Below are positions 24,989 through 33,881 of a stretch of 64,000 bases of DNA, in pieces. The notes beneath the pieces were generated by a model, which searched no databases, was not told the DNA's origin, and saw only the letters and a program-made list of their open reading frames with translations. Position numbers and translations under genes: made by a program. The stretch's first letter is position 1, and every line of letters begins with the position of its first letter. This DNA is from Acidobacteriota bacterium (GTDB taxonomy: Bacteria > Acidobacteriota > Terriglobia > Acidiferrales > UBA7541), in assembly GCA_003165465.1 (NCBI GenBank), contig PLUM01000014.1, forward strand, positions 1,999-65,998. Direction: 5' to 3'.

Positions 24989-26122
24989 CTACGCGAGGAT
25001 TTCCGCCGCCATCGACGCAACCCGATCGGCGATAGCGAGGCTAGATGTGAGGCCCGGCGACTCGATGCCAATCAGTTGAATCGCGCGCGGGACATTCGCA
25101 TCGCGCTCGATCACGAAATCGGCGATGCCTTCGTGGCCGGGCGGCACGAGCTTCGCGCGGATTCCCGAATAGGCGAGCTGCAAATCGGCGGCTTCGATTC
25201 CCGGCAGCATGGATTTTGCACGGCGGGCGAATTCCTCGACGGGCAGGCGGTTCCGTTCGTAGTCGTTCTTATCCGCGACGTAATCCGCCGTGGGGCCGAC
25301 GAGCACCGTGCCCCAAAGCGTGCGCGTAAAGTGAACGCCGAGGCTGAGTCCGTCCGCGTGCGGAAGCGGATAGACCAAATTGTTCACGAGGTAAGATTTC
25401 GTGTGCACCAGTTCGCAGTATTCTCCCCGCACGGGATAGATGCGGTGCCGGCGATTTCCCAGCATCGCCGCAATTTCATCGGCAAAAAGCCCCGCGCAAT
25501 TGACGACGCAGCGCGCTTCGACCGTTTCCTCCGTGCGTTGCGCGCCCTCGCCATCGCCCTCGGCGAGCGTCACGGCAACGCAATCCCCGCGCGACTCCAT
25601 CCGCACAACGCGCGTGCTCGTCAGCAGGCTCGCTCCTTGCTCCGTCGCCATGCGCGCAAGCGTTTTGATCAGCTCTTCCGCGGAGACGATGCCGGTCGAA
25701 GGCACCTCCAGCGCGCTGCCCGCTGCGATATACGGCTCACGCGCGAGCACCACCGCGCGATCCACCAGGCGCAATCCCTCGATGCCGTTGGCGCGGCCGT
25801 TTTCGGCCAGGTGTTCGAGCGCCGCTTCCTGTTTCGCGTCGTGAGCCACCACGAGCTTGCCGCAATTCCGGTGCGGCACATGATGCGCCGCGCAAAATTC
25901 GTAGAGCATCCGGTTGCCCGCGACGCACAGCCGCGCCTTGAGCGAGCCGGGCGGGTAATAGATGCCCGAATGGATCACGCCGCTGTTGCGCGTGCTCGCG
26001 CCCATGCCAAGCTTCGGCATCCGCTCGACGAGAAATACGTCGCCCCACCGCGCCGAAACCGCGCGCGCCACGGCGCATCCCACAACCCCGCCGCCGATGA
26101 TGACAATGTTTGCGCAATCCAC
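24989..26122 (-). CDS. lhgO: FAD-dependent L-2-hydroxyglutarate oxidase-like protein
   Basis: A 377-residue flavoprotein of the DAO family. I choose the GTG at 26122 because the FAD-binding beta-alpha-beta motif (IVIIGGGVVGCAVARAV) follows within five residues; upstream in-frame codons to 26227 are read from a REP pair. Family blocks match LhgO/L2HGDH: MGASTRNSGVIHSGIYYPPG, KLVVAHDAKQEAALEHL, VNCAGLFADEIA, YPVRGEYCEL, and the C-terminal IGIESPGLTSSLAIADRV. The likely reaction is oxidation of L-2-hydroxyglutarate to 2-oxoglutarate. Its assignment against glycerol-3-phosphate or other DAO members rests on these blocks. Confidence 0.85.
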   Translation of the reverse strand: MDCANIVIIGGGVVGCAVARAVSARWGDVFLVERMPKLGMGASTRNSGVIHSGIYYPPGSLKARLCVAGNRMLYEFCAAHHVPHRNCGKLVVAHDAKQEAALEHLAENGRANGIEGLRLVDRAVVLAREPYIAAGSALEVPSTGIVSAEELIKTLARMATEQGASLLTSTRVVRMESRGDCVAVTLAEGDGEGAQRTEETVEARCVVNCAGLFADEIAAMLGNRRHRIYPVRGEYCELVHTKSYLVNNLVYPLPHADGLSLGVHFTRTLWGTVLVGPTADYVADKNDYERNRLPVEEFARRAKSMLPGIEAADLQLAYSGIRAKLVPPGHEGIADFVIERDANVPRAIQLIGIESPGLTSSLAIADRVASMAAEILA

Positions 26123-26186
26123 ACCAAACAGAATAGATGATTTGAAGCCGGAGGCAAGAGGCAAGGAGGCAGGAGTTCCGCGCATT

Positions 26187-26271
26187 TGTAGCACAGGCTT
26201 CAGCCTGTGTGGGTTTCGTTGCGCCACGCAAAATCAAAAGAACACAGGCTGAAGCCTGTGCTACTGAAACG
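26187..26271. repeat. REP pair, copy 8
   Basis: Both arms are intact (GTAGCACAGGCTTCAGCCTG and CAGGCTGAAGCCTGTGCTAC), with a longer left box (TGTGGGTTTCGTTGCGCCAC) and AATCAAAAGAA on the right. It lies in the divergent gap between the flavoprotein and amidohydrolase genes and supplies false codons to both. Confidence 0.88.
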
Positions 26272-26440
26272 CCGGGTGCCCCATCCTTCGCGCATTTTGC
26301 GAAGGGTGGGGTTCGTCCCAACGATTCATGCTTGGACGAAATCCCGCAGGCTGAAGCCCGCGCTACTAGGGAAGAACCATCATTGCTCGTGACGACCGAC
26401 CCACCCTTCGCAAAGAGCGCGAAGGATGGGGCACCCGGGC
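26272..26440. repeat. Mixed hairpin block: CCATCCTTCGC elements and half REP
   Basis: Direct hairpin GCCCCATCCTTCGCG...GCGAAGGGTGGG at about 26278-26310, its inverse ACCCACCCTTCGC...GCGAAGGATGGGGC at about 26399-26432, and between them a single REP arm CGCAGGCTGAAGCCCGCGCT (26346-26365). Another copy of the first hairpin is at about 4968-5020. No gene is seen. Confidence 0.75.
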
Positions 26441-26564
26441 ACGCACCCAGCACGCACGGCGGTGCGCGAATTACATTTTTATTTTGAAACCCGAGCGTCA
26501 GGGTGTAGAAATAGGCCTTGCCTGTTTTCCCATTCCAATGATCCAAGACTTCGGAGGATGAATG

Positions 26565-28001
26565 ATGCCCTGGAAATCTTTCTGTAAAGCCGCTGGTGCA
26601 CTTGCCGCGATGTTCTTGCTGGCGGGACATTTCCTTGCGCTCGCCGCGCAAAGCCGCCCCGAGGCGCCGTATTTTGACGCTTCGCGCATGACCATGCAGC
26701 CTCCTCCGCCGGCGGGCGTCGCGATTCGCGCCGGGCGCTTGTTCGATCCGCGCACGGGCACTAACCTCGCAAACCAGATCATCGTCATTCAAGGCGACCG
26801 CATCGTCGAGGTCGGCCCCGCCGACCGCGTAAAGATACCCGCAGGCGCGCGTGTGATCGATCTGAGCGCGGCAACCGTTCTGCCGGGGCTGATCGACCGC
26901 CACGTGCACCTTATGCAGAACCAGGAGCCGAACGATGCGCGCGCCCTCCTAGTAGGGCAACATTACGCCCTGGCGAACCTCTACGCGGGCTTTACGACGC
27001 TCCAGGACATGAACTCGCCCTTCACCTATGCCACGGTCGAGCTGCGCGACGCCATCAACAAGGGAGTGATCGTCGGCCCACGCCTGCAGGTCACCGGCCC
27101 CGCGCTGAATCCGCGAGGAGCCACCTATTACCCCGCGCCATCGGAGCCAGGTACGTTCGGCATGACTCCTGGAATGCCCGTCTGGCAGAACACCGCGAAC
27201 ATCAACTCGCCGTGGCTGGCGCGCGCCGCCGTGCGCGACCGCTCCCACTACGGCACCGACTGGGTCAAAATTTACGAAACGGAAGATTATGAGGGAAGCG
27301 GATACCCGGTGCCGTCGGGCGCGGGGGCATTCATGCCGGACGGCAAGATGATCAGCGTGCCTTCCCTGACGCTCGAGGAAAACCAGGCCATCGTGGACGA
27401 GGCTCACCGCCGGGGCTTAAAAGTCGCCTGCCACGCGTATGGCGGCGAAGGCTTGCGCAACTGCCTCGTGGCGGGCGTTGACCTGCCCATTCACGTGATC
27501 GTGGGCGTGACGGGCGCGGAGGGCCTCGATGACGAGACCATTCGACTCTTCAAGGTGCCGCTCGCGGACGGAACCCTTCGCCCCGTGAATCAGACCATCT
27601 GGGACCTGGCAGGCCCGCTCGACGAGGTCGACATGAAGGTCAGCGGCGGCAAGACCTCCCGCCTCCGCCTGACAGAGGCGAGTTTCAAACGCCTCGTGGC
27701 AGCGGGAGTGACGCAAACGTTCGGCAGCGGAGCCTACACCGTGGGACACGGCGTGCAGGCCTACCAGTTCGCCATTTACGTGAAGTGGGGCATGTCTCCC
27801 GCGCAGGCGCTGCGAACGGCCACGAGCGACGCCACCGTTGGCCTCAACTACGACCTAGGGAAACAGATCGGCTATGTCGAAAAGGGCAGGTTCGCCGACA
27901 TCGTAGCCGTCTCGGGCGATCCCCTCTCCGACATCACGGAGATGGAGCGCGTGAAATTCGTGATGAAGGGCGGCGTGGTCTACCGCAACGACGTGAAGTA
28001 A
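26565..28001 (+). CDS. Secreted amidohydrolase-family protein
   Basis: A 478-residue exported protein. The second of two adjacent ATGs (26565) has GGAGG 7 bases upstream. A signal peptide (GALAAMFLLAGHFLALAAQ) ends near residue 29. The amidohydrolase fold shows GLIDRHVHLM (HxH metal pair, about 112-121), DWVKIYE (the Lys strand), KVACHAYGGEG (third metal His), and VDLPIHVIVG (fourth). The usual last Asp motif (FGTDA) reads FGSGAYTVGHG (about 393-403), so the conserved Asp is replaced. Family members cleave dipeptides, amides or imides; with the Asp lost the activity is doubtful or the register is shifted. The stop lies inside a 13-base tandem array. Confidence 0.82.
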   Translation: MPWKSFCKAAGALAAMFLLAGHFLALAAQSRPEAPYFDASRMTMQPPPPAGVAIRAGRLFDPRTGTNLANQIIVIQGDRIVEVGPADRVKIPAGARVIDLSAATVLPGLIDRHVHLMQNQEPNDARALLVGQHYALANLYAGFTTLQDMNSPFTYATVELRDAINKGVIVGPRLQVTGPALNPRGATYYPAPSEPGTFGMTPGMPVWQNTANINSPWLARAAVRDRSHYGTDWVKIYETEDYEGSGYPVPSGAGAFMPDGKMISVPSLTLEENQAIVDEAHRRGLKVACHAYGGEGLRNCLVAGVDLPIHVIVGVTGAEGLDDETIRLFKVPLADGTLRPVNQTIWDLAGPLDEVDMKVSGGKTSRLRLTEASFKRLVAAGVTQTFGSGAYTVGHGVQAYQFAIYVKWGMSPAQALRTATSDATVGLNYDLGKQIGYVEKGRFADIVAVSGDPLSDITEMERVKFVMKGGVVYRNDVK

Positions 28002-28127
28002 CGGGGTGATGTAGCGGGGTGATGTAGCGGCGTGACGCAGCGGCGTGACGCAGCGGCGTGATGTAGCGGCGCGATGTTGCGGCGCGATGTTGCGGCGCGT
28101 TGTTGCGGCGCGTTGTTGCGGCGCGTT
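27998..28127. repeat. Ten-unit 13-bp tandem repeat
   Basis: Ten contiguous units begin with GTAACGGGGTGAT, which contains the TAA stop of the amidohydrolase gene. The units then change stepwise: GTAGCGGGGTGAT, GTAGCGGCGTGAC, GCAGCGGCGTGAC, GCAGCGGCGTGAT, GTAGCGGCGCGAT, GTTGCGGCGCGAT and three GTTGCGGCGCGTT. The gradual change along the array suggests growth from one end. There are no spacers, so it is not CRISPR. Confidence 0.93.
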
Positions 28128-28142
28128 GTAAAAGGGGCGCTC

Positions 28143-28335
28143 GAAGTCCCGGAGGGACGTCACAGGGTAGCCCACCGCTTAAGCGGTGGGGCACGTCGCG
28201 CGAATGTTTACAGCCCCGGAGGGGCGGCACATGGTCAAGCGTGTGCCGCCCCTCCGGGGCTTGTTTTTTGCTCCTATGCGTACCCACCGCTCAAGCGGTG
28301 GGCTACGTTCTTTCGTCCCTTGCGGGACTGGCCAT
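28143..28335. repeat. Nested palindromic block
   Basis: In order: GTCCCGGAGGGAC hairpin (about 28147-28160), CCCACCGCTTAAGCGGTGGG palindrome (28172-28191), a 19-bp stem (28213-28260), CCCACCGCTCAAGCGGTGGG (28283-28302) and GTCCCTTGCGGGAC (about 28315-28328). The outer elements mirror each other, so the whole block is an imperfect inverted structure around the central stem. Similar elements are found scattered in several phyla as intergenic repeats. No gene is seen. Confidence 0.83.
28213..28271 (+). terminator. Likely intrinsic terminator after the amidohydrolase gene
   Basis: Perfect 19-bp stem GCCCCGGAGGGGCGGCACA with a 10-base loop, then TTGTTTTTTG. The stem and T run on the plus strand fit an intrinsic terminator about 210 bases after the amidohydrolase stop. 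Confidence 0.6.
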
Positions 28336-28351
28336 CTCGGAATGAAAGGTT

Positions 28352-28487
28352 TTAGTGGCACAGGCTTCAGCCTGTGTGGGTTTGATTGGTGCCAAGCAAA
28401 AGTCAAAAGGACACAGGCTGAACAGTCTGCGGAAAAAGTCGATTCGGAGCGGGTTTTAGTAGCACAGGCACTCTGCCTGTGCTACGA
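28352..28487. repeat. REP pair (decayed) and GGCACTCTGCC variant arm, copies 9 and 10
   Basis: A left arm AGTGGCACAGGCTTCAGCCT (28354-28373) with TGTGGGTTTGAT box; the right arm is broken (GACACAGGCTGAACAGTCTG). A separate arm AGTAGCACAGGCACTCTGCC plus TGTGCTAC follows at 28457-28486, the same variant as at 5972. A third, unrelated palindrome GGGGCACGGCA-A-TGCCGTGCCCC lies at 28521-28543. Confidence 0.78.
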
Positions 28488-28616
28488 AAGACTCGAAATG
28501 GCAGTTTTGTCGCGATGGTAGGGGCACGGCAATGCCGTGCCCCTGCGGCCAATCCGGGCGTCTCCGTATTGGAGACTTTTTCCGCTACTTGCAAAACCTA
28601 CTCCACCACAAAACAG

Positions 28617-28654
28617 AAACGGGCGGGACAGCACTTCTGCTGTCCCGCCCGTTT
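28617..28654. terminator. Bidirectional intrinsic terminator after the TonB receptor gene
   Basis: Perfect 17-bp stem AAACGGGCGGGACAGCA with loop CTTC and its exact complement, bordered by A and T runs on both sides. It is 77 bases after the stop of the minus-strand receptor gene and would also stop plus-strand transcripts. Confidence 0.9.
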
Positions 28655-28730
28655 TCTTGATTCCTACTTTAATTTTTCCAAGTCGGTGGCCGGTGCGAGG
28701 AAACATTCTTCCTCGCACCAACCAAACCAA

Positions 28731-31700
28731 CTAGAAGGTGAGCTTCAAGCCGAGCTGGATAGCCCGGTTGGAGCCGGAACCGATGAGCGGGTTGCCAGCG
28801 GCGTAGTCTGGCGTAAAGCCGGAGTAGCCGAAGCCGCCCCCACCGAGACCATTTCCACCATTAACGGCGCTTGATGCGCCGTACGGATTCGCGGCCAAGG
28901 GGTGATTGAAAATGTTAAAGCCTTCGGCTCGGAACTGGGCTCCATATCGCTCCTTGAACGTAAAGTTCTTGAAGATGGAGAAGTCCACGTTCTTGAAGCC
29001 GGAGTCGCGGAAAATGTTGCGGCCCATGTTGCCGAACGTTCCCAAAGCGGCGGGAGTAATGACCGATTTTCCGTTGGCGGAGACGTAGCAACCAGCGGTG
29101 GTTAAAGTAGCTGCGCTGGCAGCAGGTGTAAGGCAGGACGTCGCGCTTACGGCGCTGGGTGCGGCAACATTGCCGTACACGGTTGTCACCACGCAGCTGG
29201 CGCCGCTCGCACTAGCAACTCCACCAGGGTCCGTGAAGCCGGTGCAGTAAGGAATGCTCTGCTTGCCGGAAACAAAGTCGGCGGGATTGCCGGCGATGTT
29301 CCAGCGATCGGAAAATTCTCCGGTCCCGCTGAAATTATCTCCGCCGTCATACGCCGCCCACGGCTGCGCGGACTGGATATTCACGATGGAGTTGAGCTGC
29401 CAGCCTTCGAGCATCTGGGCAAAGCCCTTGATCCCGGGAATATTGTAAGTGACGGTAGCAGTAAAGCGGTTCCGGATGTCGAAATCGCTGCTGGCATACT
29501 CCGCACCCAGAAGGTTGCTGTTCTGCGGCAACAATCCAAAGCGGTTCAGGGAGCCGTTGTCGAGATTATGTCCATATGTGTAGCCGCCGGTAAACGACAA
29601 GCCGTGAGATATGCGCTTGGTCACGCTTACCTGGAGGCTGTCATACCTGGAATGCGACGAGTTATTCACATAGTTGATAAACCCGAGGTACGGGAACTTC
29701 GTGTAGTACGGACGGGCTTCCTGCGTCGCTATTCCATTGCCGGAGCAGTTATTTACCGCAGGATTTGTGCTCACAACGCACTGAGCTGGGGGGGTTCCAA
29801 CCAACACTCGATTGGGCCCGCAAGCATCGGCGAGCTGCGCCGCCGTCAGTGTATTCAGACAATTTGCCGAGCCCAACTGGGCTTGGTTGATGTCATGGAA
29901 GTTAAGCAGCCGATACCCGTGGTTGCCCACATAGCCAATCTCGATCGAGAGGTTCGGCGTGAAGGCGTGTGTGATGCCGAGGCTGTAATTCACGACGAAT
30001 GGAGACTTGAGATTGGGGTCCACGCCCATGATGTCGCACGGGGATGCGTCTCCGGGGAGACCATCGCCGCAGACCGCGCCACCACCAGTGGCAGCCGGGA
30101 ACACTGTCTTCTGGCCGCTAGTGCAAGCCGGAGTAATGGGATTTGTTGGATCCCAGCAAAGTCTGCTCGGCTGGTAAGTGACGGCACCAAGGCTGATTGT
30201 GCCGGTGCCCTGCGTCGGGCAACCAACGTTGATAACCCCATCGCACTGGATCGCAGCTCCCGTGGGTACGGCACCGGGAGTGGTCGCATTGTTATTCTGG
30301 AGCGAGAATTGCGCCAGAAACGTGGCCAGGCTAAACGACGTGTGAATGAGGCTGGCGCCGCCGCGGATCACGGTCGTGCCCTTGCCATTCATATCGTAGG
30401 CGAAACCAATGCGCGGCTCGAAGCCGTTGCGGTCGCCGTTATAAATCGCGCCCATCCCGCCAAGTCCCTGCTGGACCATTCCCTTGGTCGGATCGAAGCT
30501 GCCAAGGTTATTGTTGATATCCTTCATGGGAGAAACGTACTCGTAGCGCAGCCCCAGGTTGACGATGAGTTTCGGGGTGACGCGCCAGTCGTCCTGAGCG
30601 TACCCAGCGTAATTCATCCAACGCAGGGTATGGGACGGATTGCCGATGAGGAGTTGCCCGTTGGTCGGAGTTCCGGCGAAGAAATCCTCAAGTGGCGTGG
30701 ACCCGTTAAAAGCCCCATTACCGTTGAAGTTAAACGAGCCTCGGCCGAGGACATAGATGGCCGAATCGGCCTCGATGTGCGTAAACTCAGCGCCGAACTT
30801 GAAGGAGTGCTTGCCCTTCAAATAGGAGACGCTGTCCTGAAAATCATAGTACGGGTTAGGAGTCCAATACTGGGGACGGTTTGTGGCCGTGCCCAGAACT
30901 GGCGTACCGCCGGTCCCAAAACCCGAAATTCGAATATTCGGCATCCCGCCTGCAAGCGCGTCTGTCACACCTGTGTTGATAGGAACCGCCGTGTTCGTAC
31001 CGTTGGCAACCGTTCCGACGTCGAGGTTTACGAAGTCAAAGGTAATGCGGTCGTAGCCAAAGCGCAATTCGTTCACGATGTTCGAGTTTGGGGTATATAC
31101 CCAGCTCGCAGTCGTCGTTAAGGTGCGTATCGGCACCGTGTCGGTGGCCGCCAGATTCGAGAACGGGTGATCTTCTCCCGTGGCGTTATAGTGGCCATAG
31201 TAAAACATGCCATTGATGGTGTTCTTGTCGTTGGCGTGGTAGTCCAGCTTGCCAATGCCGTTATCGCTGGTATTCAAGTTCGGGAACGTGCTGAGGAAGC
31301 TGGTCGCCGTCCCGGTGTTGGGGAACAAGTTGCCGGTGCAAACTGTTGCGGCTGCGGTTGCTCCCGTGGTACACCCCGCCATATTCAAGCTCTGAGCGCT
31401 CAAAGCCACTGGGGTACCGACTGTAGGAAACTTCAGGGCATTGATCGCGTCCACCATGCTCTGCGTCGTCGCAGTCGGAGACGCACCTAACGACGCGGTC
31501 GAGGGAACGTTAAGTGACCCCGCGAAACCGATCTCGGAACGCAAGCCTTCGTACCCGCCGAAGAAGAAGAGCTTATCCTTCTTGATCGGACCGCCCGCGA
31601 CGCCTCCGAACTGCTTTAACTGAGCCGGGACCTTGGTGCACTGTCCATTTGAAATCAATAGGCAGCCTGAGGCGACGGATACAGGGTTGAAGTAATTGCG

Positions 31701-32543
31701 CGCATCCCAAGAATCGGTGCGGCCAAAGGCATATGCCGCGCCATGAAGCTGGTTGGTTCCCGACTTGATTCCGACGTTGACCACCGCGCCGGGATGCCAG
31801 CCGTATTCGGCCTTCGGGTTTTCCATGAGGTTGAATTCCTGAATCGCGTCGACGGGCAGAATCGATGCGCTATCCGTGAACGGACTGGCCATGCCCATGA
31901 CGGGACGACCGTCAAAGAAGTTGGCGTTGTAGACGCCTTCGACCATCCAGACAGACTCATCGGGGCGGACGCCATTGGTGCTCTGCGTCCACGGTCCGCC
32001 GCCCGGCTGCAACACAACGCCGGGACGCAAGCCCAACAGGTTCTGGTAGTCGCGGCCATTGAGCGGAAGGTCGGCGATGTCCGCGTTGTCCAGCGTGCCG
32101 CCCAGGGTGGCGTTCGTGGTCTCAACCAGGGGCACCGCTTCGGTGACCGTGACGGTCTGGTTCTGCTCGCCGGGCTGAACGGTCAGGTCGACGCGAACTT
32201 CATGGCCAACCTCCATCACAATGCCCTGACGCTCGATCCTCTTGAATCCTTTGGCCTCGACGCGGACGGTGTAGTTGCCCGCGGTCAGGTTCGGTGCGTT
32301 ATAGACACCTGCATCGTCCGTGACGAGCGCGCGCGATACGCCGCGCTCCGTGTCGATGACGGTGACCGTGGCGCCGGCAACGACGCCGCCGGTCTGATCG
32401 GTTACGGTTCCGAGAATACGTCCAAAGCTGCCCTGTGAGAACGCCGGCAGACAAACCAAAAGCACGGCAAGCATACCGCACAGCAACTGCACGGCCTTTT
32501 TGCCCCGTGCCCCCCAACCCTTCCCCACGTTTACTGAGTTCAT
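28731..32543 (-). CDS. Oar-type TonB-dependent receptor with N-terminal carboxypeptidase-regulatory domain
   Basis: A 1270-residue outer-membrane protein. The start is the ATG at 32543 (MNSVNVGKGWGARG), with AGGAGGTCC about 7 bases upstream; the extra 11 residues in frame upstream contain this site. A signal peptide (QLLCGMLAVLLVCLPAFSQG) ends near residue 37. A beta-sandwich regulatory domain follows (GRILGTVTDQTGGVVAGATV ... VRVEAKGFKR, about 42-110), then the plug (ADIADLPLNGRDYQNLLGLR) and a long barrel with aromatic strand ends. The chain ends with IQLGLKLTF, a usual terminal strand. No TonB box is obvious. This class is greatly expanded in Acidobacteriota and often handles large substrates such as glycans or peptides. 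It is single-gene, with no SusD partner beside it. Confidence 0.95.
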   Translation of the reverse strand: MNSVNVGKGWGARGKKAVQLLCGMLAVLLVCLPAFSQGSFGRILGTVTDQTGGVVAGATVTVIDTERGVSRALVTDDAGVYNAPNLTAGNYTVRVEAKGFKRIERQGIVMEVGHEVRVDLTVQPGEQNQTVTVTEAVPLVETTNATLGGTLDNADIADLPLNGRDYQNLLGLRPGVVLQPGGGPWTQSTNGVRPDESVWMVEGVYNANFFDGRPVMGMASPFTDSASILPVDAIQEFNLMENPKAEYGWHPGAVVNVGIKSGTNQLHGAAYAFGRTDSWDARNYFNPVSVASGCLLISNGQCTKVPAQLKQFGGVAGGPIKKDKLFFFGGYEGLRSEIGFAGSLNVPSTASLGASPTATTQSMVDAINALKFPTVGTPVALSAQSLNMAGCTTGATAAATVCTGNLFPNTGTATSFLSTFPNLNTSDNGIGKLDYHANDKNTINGMFYYGHYNATGEDHPFSNLAATDTVPIRTLTTTASWVYTPNSNIVNELRFGYDRITFDFVNLDVGTVANGTNTAVPINTGVTDALAGGMPNIRISGFGTGGTPVLGTATNRPQYWTPNPYYDFQDSVSYLKGKHSFKFGAEFTHIEADSAIYVLGRGSFNFNGNGAFNGSTPLEDFFAGTPTNGQLLIGNPSHTLRWMNYAGYAQDDWRVTPKLIVNLGLRYEYVSPMKDINNNLGSFDPTKGMVQQGLGGMGAIYNGDRNGFEPRIGFAYDMNGKGTTVIRGGASLIHTSFSLATFLAQFSLQNNNATTPGAVPTGAAIQCDGVINVGCPTQGTGTISLGAVTYQPSRLCWDPTNPITPACTSGQKTVFPAATGGGAVCGDGLPGDASPCDIMGVDPNLKSPFVVNYSLGITHAFTPNLSIEIGYVGNHGYRLLNFHDINQAQLGSANCLNTLTAAQLADACGPNRVLVGTPPAQCVVSTNPAVNNCSGNGIATQEARPYYTKFPYLGFINYVNNSSHSRYDSLQVSVTKRISHGLSFTGGYTYGHNLDNGSLNRFGLLPQNSNLLGAEYASSDFDIRNRFTATVTYNIPGIKGFAQMLEGWQLNSIVNIQSAQPWAAYDGGDNFSGTGEFSDRWNIAGNPADFVSGKQSIPYCTGFTDPGGVASASGASCVVTTVYGNVAAPSAVSATSCLTPAASAATLTTAGCYVSANGKSVITPAALGTFGNMGRNIFRDSGFKNVDFSIFKNFTFKERYGAQFRAEGFNIFNHPLAANPYGASSAVNGGNGLGGGGFGYSGFTPDYAAGNPLIGSGSNRAIQLGLKLTF

Positions 32544-33135
32544 TTCTGGACCTCCTGTCCAAGAACTACCCAACAAATCTCATCTGGAACTGACCCTGCA
32601 CCCCAACACCTTACCCAACACACCACAAAAAAATCTAAAATGCCAAAAAGCGCTGGCATCTCCCGCTTGCGGCCTTCATGTACTGCGACACCGCCTGCTC
32701 TGGTTCAGAATAAAAAATCAGAATAAAAAAGTGGAAGCCCCAACCCATATCGCAACGCATCATCCCCAATCAGACCACGCGTTGCGCTGTTGAAATCTCT
32801 CGCTGAGGATCACCCCGGGAAGCGCTCTCATTCCAAAAACAGGAACACGCTACCACGAGTATGCAATACACCCAGCCAGAAGACCTCTTCCCCACTCGTA
32901 TGGGGACGAATTCTTATTCTAGTAAGGCTTTGAGTCAAGCGTTATTTTTGGAAATGTAACCGGGGATACGTAAGAATCAATACAGGTTGCCCCAGGAGGC
33001 CGGCTCGGGAACCGCTTTAATCCGATTTTTTCACAAGCAGTTCATGCCATGATCGCTGCTGGCTGAGGACGGTGCATCCGTCAATCTACAGGCCGTCCCG
33101 AAACAGGAACGTAATTCACATGCACCATCGGAGTC
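32544..33135. other. Long upstream region of the TonB receptor, no gene seen
   Basis: A 592-base gap upstream of the receptor gene and downstream of the kinase gene, both on the minus strand. I see one candidate promoter (32911-32938) and no convincing ORF. With that promoter the 5' leader would be about 360 bases, long enough for a regulatory RNA structure, but I recognise no riboswitch. Confidence 0.55.
32911..32938 (-). promoter_or_regulatory. Candidate sigma-70-like promoter for the TonB receptor
   Basis: On the minus strand TTGACT is followed 16 bases later by TAAGAA. The -35 box is good, the -10 box weaker. It is the best pair I found in the 592-base upstream region. Confidence 0.35.
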
Positions 33136-33813
33136 CTATTCGGCCGTGCCCAATGGCAGGAAGTATTGCGTACCCTTGACGGGTTCCTGCAAGCGCCGCA
33201 GAAGCTGCTGAAGGTCGGCGTTGCGTTCGACGAAATCGATTTCCGATGTGTTGATCACCAGCAGGTCGGACGCCGAGTAGCGGAAAAAGAAATGCTCGTA
33301 GGCGCGGACGACTTCCGTGAGATAGGCCTGCGAGATCTGCTTTTCGGCGAGCGATTTTTTCCTGGCGATGCGGTCGCGCAGGACTTCAGGAGTGGCTTGC
33401 AGATAGATGACCAGGTCAGGCGGCTTCACGGCCGCGGCGAACATTTCAAAATAACGCTCGTAGAGTTTCAGCTCTTCGTTTTCCAGATTGATGTAGGCGA
33501 AAATTTTATCCTTCTCGAATAAAAAATCGGACACGAGCGGGACCGCGACATCTTGCTGCGCCTCGGCCAGACGCTGGCGCCGCTCAATCAGGAAATACAT
33601 TTGTGCGCGGAAAGCGGAGCCGGGCTTTTCCCTGTAAAAATCGGCGAGAAACGGATTGTCCTCGGGATCGAACACGCGCCGCGCATGGAGACGCTCGGCC
33701 AGCACCCGCGCCAGCGTGGACTTGCCCACGCGGATCGGCCCTTCGATGGCAATCGAGCGCGGCGGCTCGAACATCGGGGCCGGCGGCGGCGTGGAGGGCG
33801 GGGATGGCGGCAT
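33136..33813 (-). CDS. Deoxynucleoside kinase
   Basis: A 225-residue kinase of the dNK family (deoxyadenosine/deoxyguanosine-type), which phosphorylates deoxynucleosides for salvage. The P-loop is IAIEGPIRVGKSTLARVLAE (about residues 22-41). The acidic motif DPEDNPFLADFY and the adjacent MYFLIERRQRLAEAQ supply substrate contacts. The DRIARKKSLAEKQISQAYL segment (about 145-165) fits the LID with Arg and Lys. The first 13 residues are Pro-rich and probably disordered; M14 (MFEPPRS) is an alternative start. It is 70 bases downstream of the histidine kinase gene on the same strand. Confidence 0.87.
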   Translation of the reverse strand: MPPSPPSTPPPAPMFEPPRSIAIEGPIRVGKSTLARVLAERLHARRVFDPEDNPFLADFYREKPGSAFRAQMYFLIERRQRLAEAQQDVAVPLVSDFLFEKDKIFAYINLENEELKLYERYFEMFAAAVKPPDLVIYLQATPEVLRDRIARKKSLAEKQISQAYLTEVVRAYEHFFFRYSASDLLVINTSEIDFVERNADLQQLLRRLQEPVKGTQYFLPLGTAE

Positions 33814-33881
33814 GGCCGGGAATTATATCCGAAAGTCCGGAGAATGCACTCTTGCGTTTTGGTGGTGTTGCAGTAGCGCGG

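Noticed and set aside
27998-28127. CRISPR array
   Set aside because: Units are contiguous 13-mers without spacers, and no cas genes are present.
29568-31121. 517-codon plus-strand frame
   Set aside because: Antisense to the TonB receptor barrel; such frames are common opposite GC-rich genes.
32863-32885. Sigma-54 site for the TonB receptor (TGGCTGGGTGTATTGCA on the minus strand)
   Set aside because: GG and GC are separated by 11 bases instead of 10.
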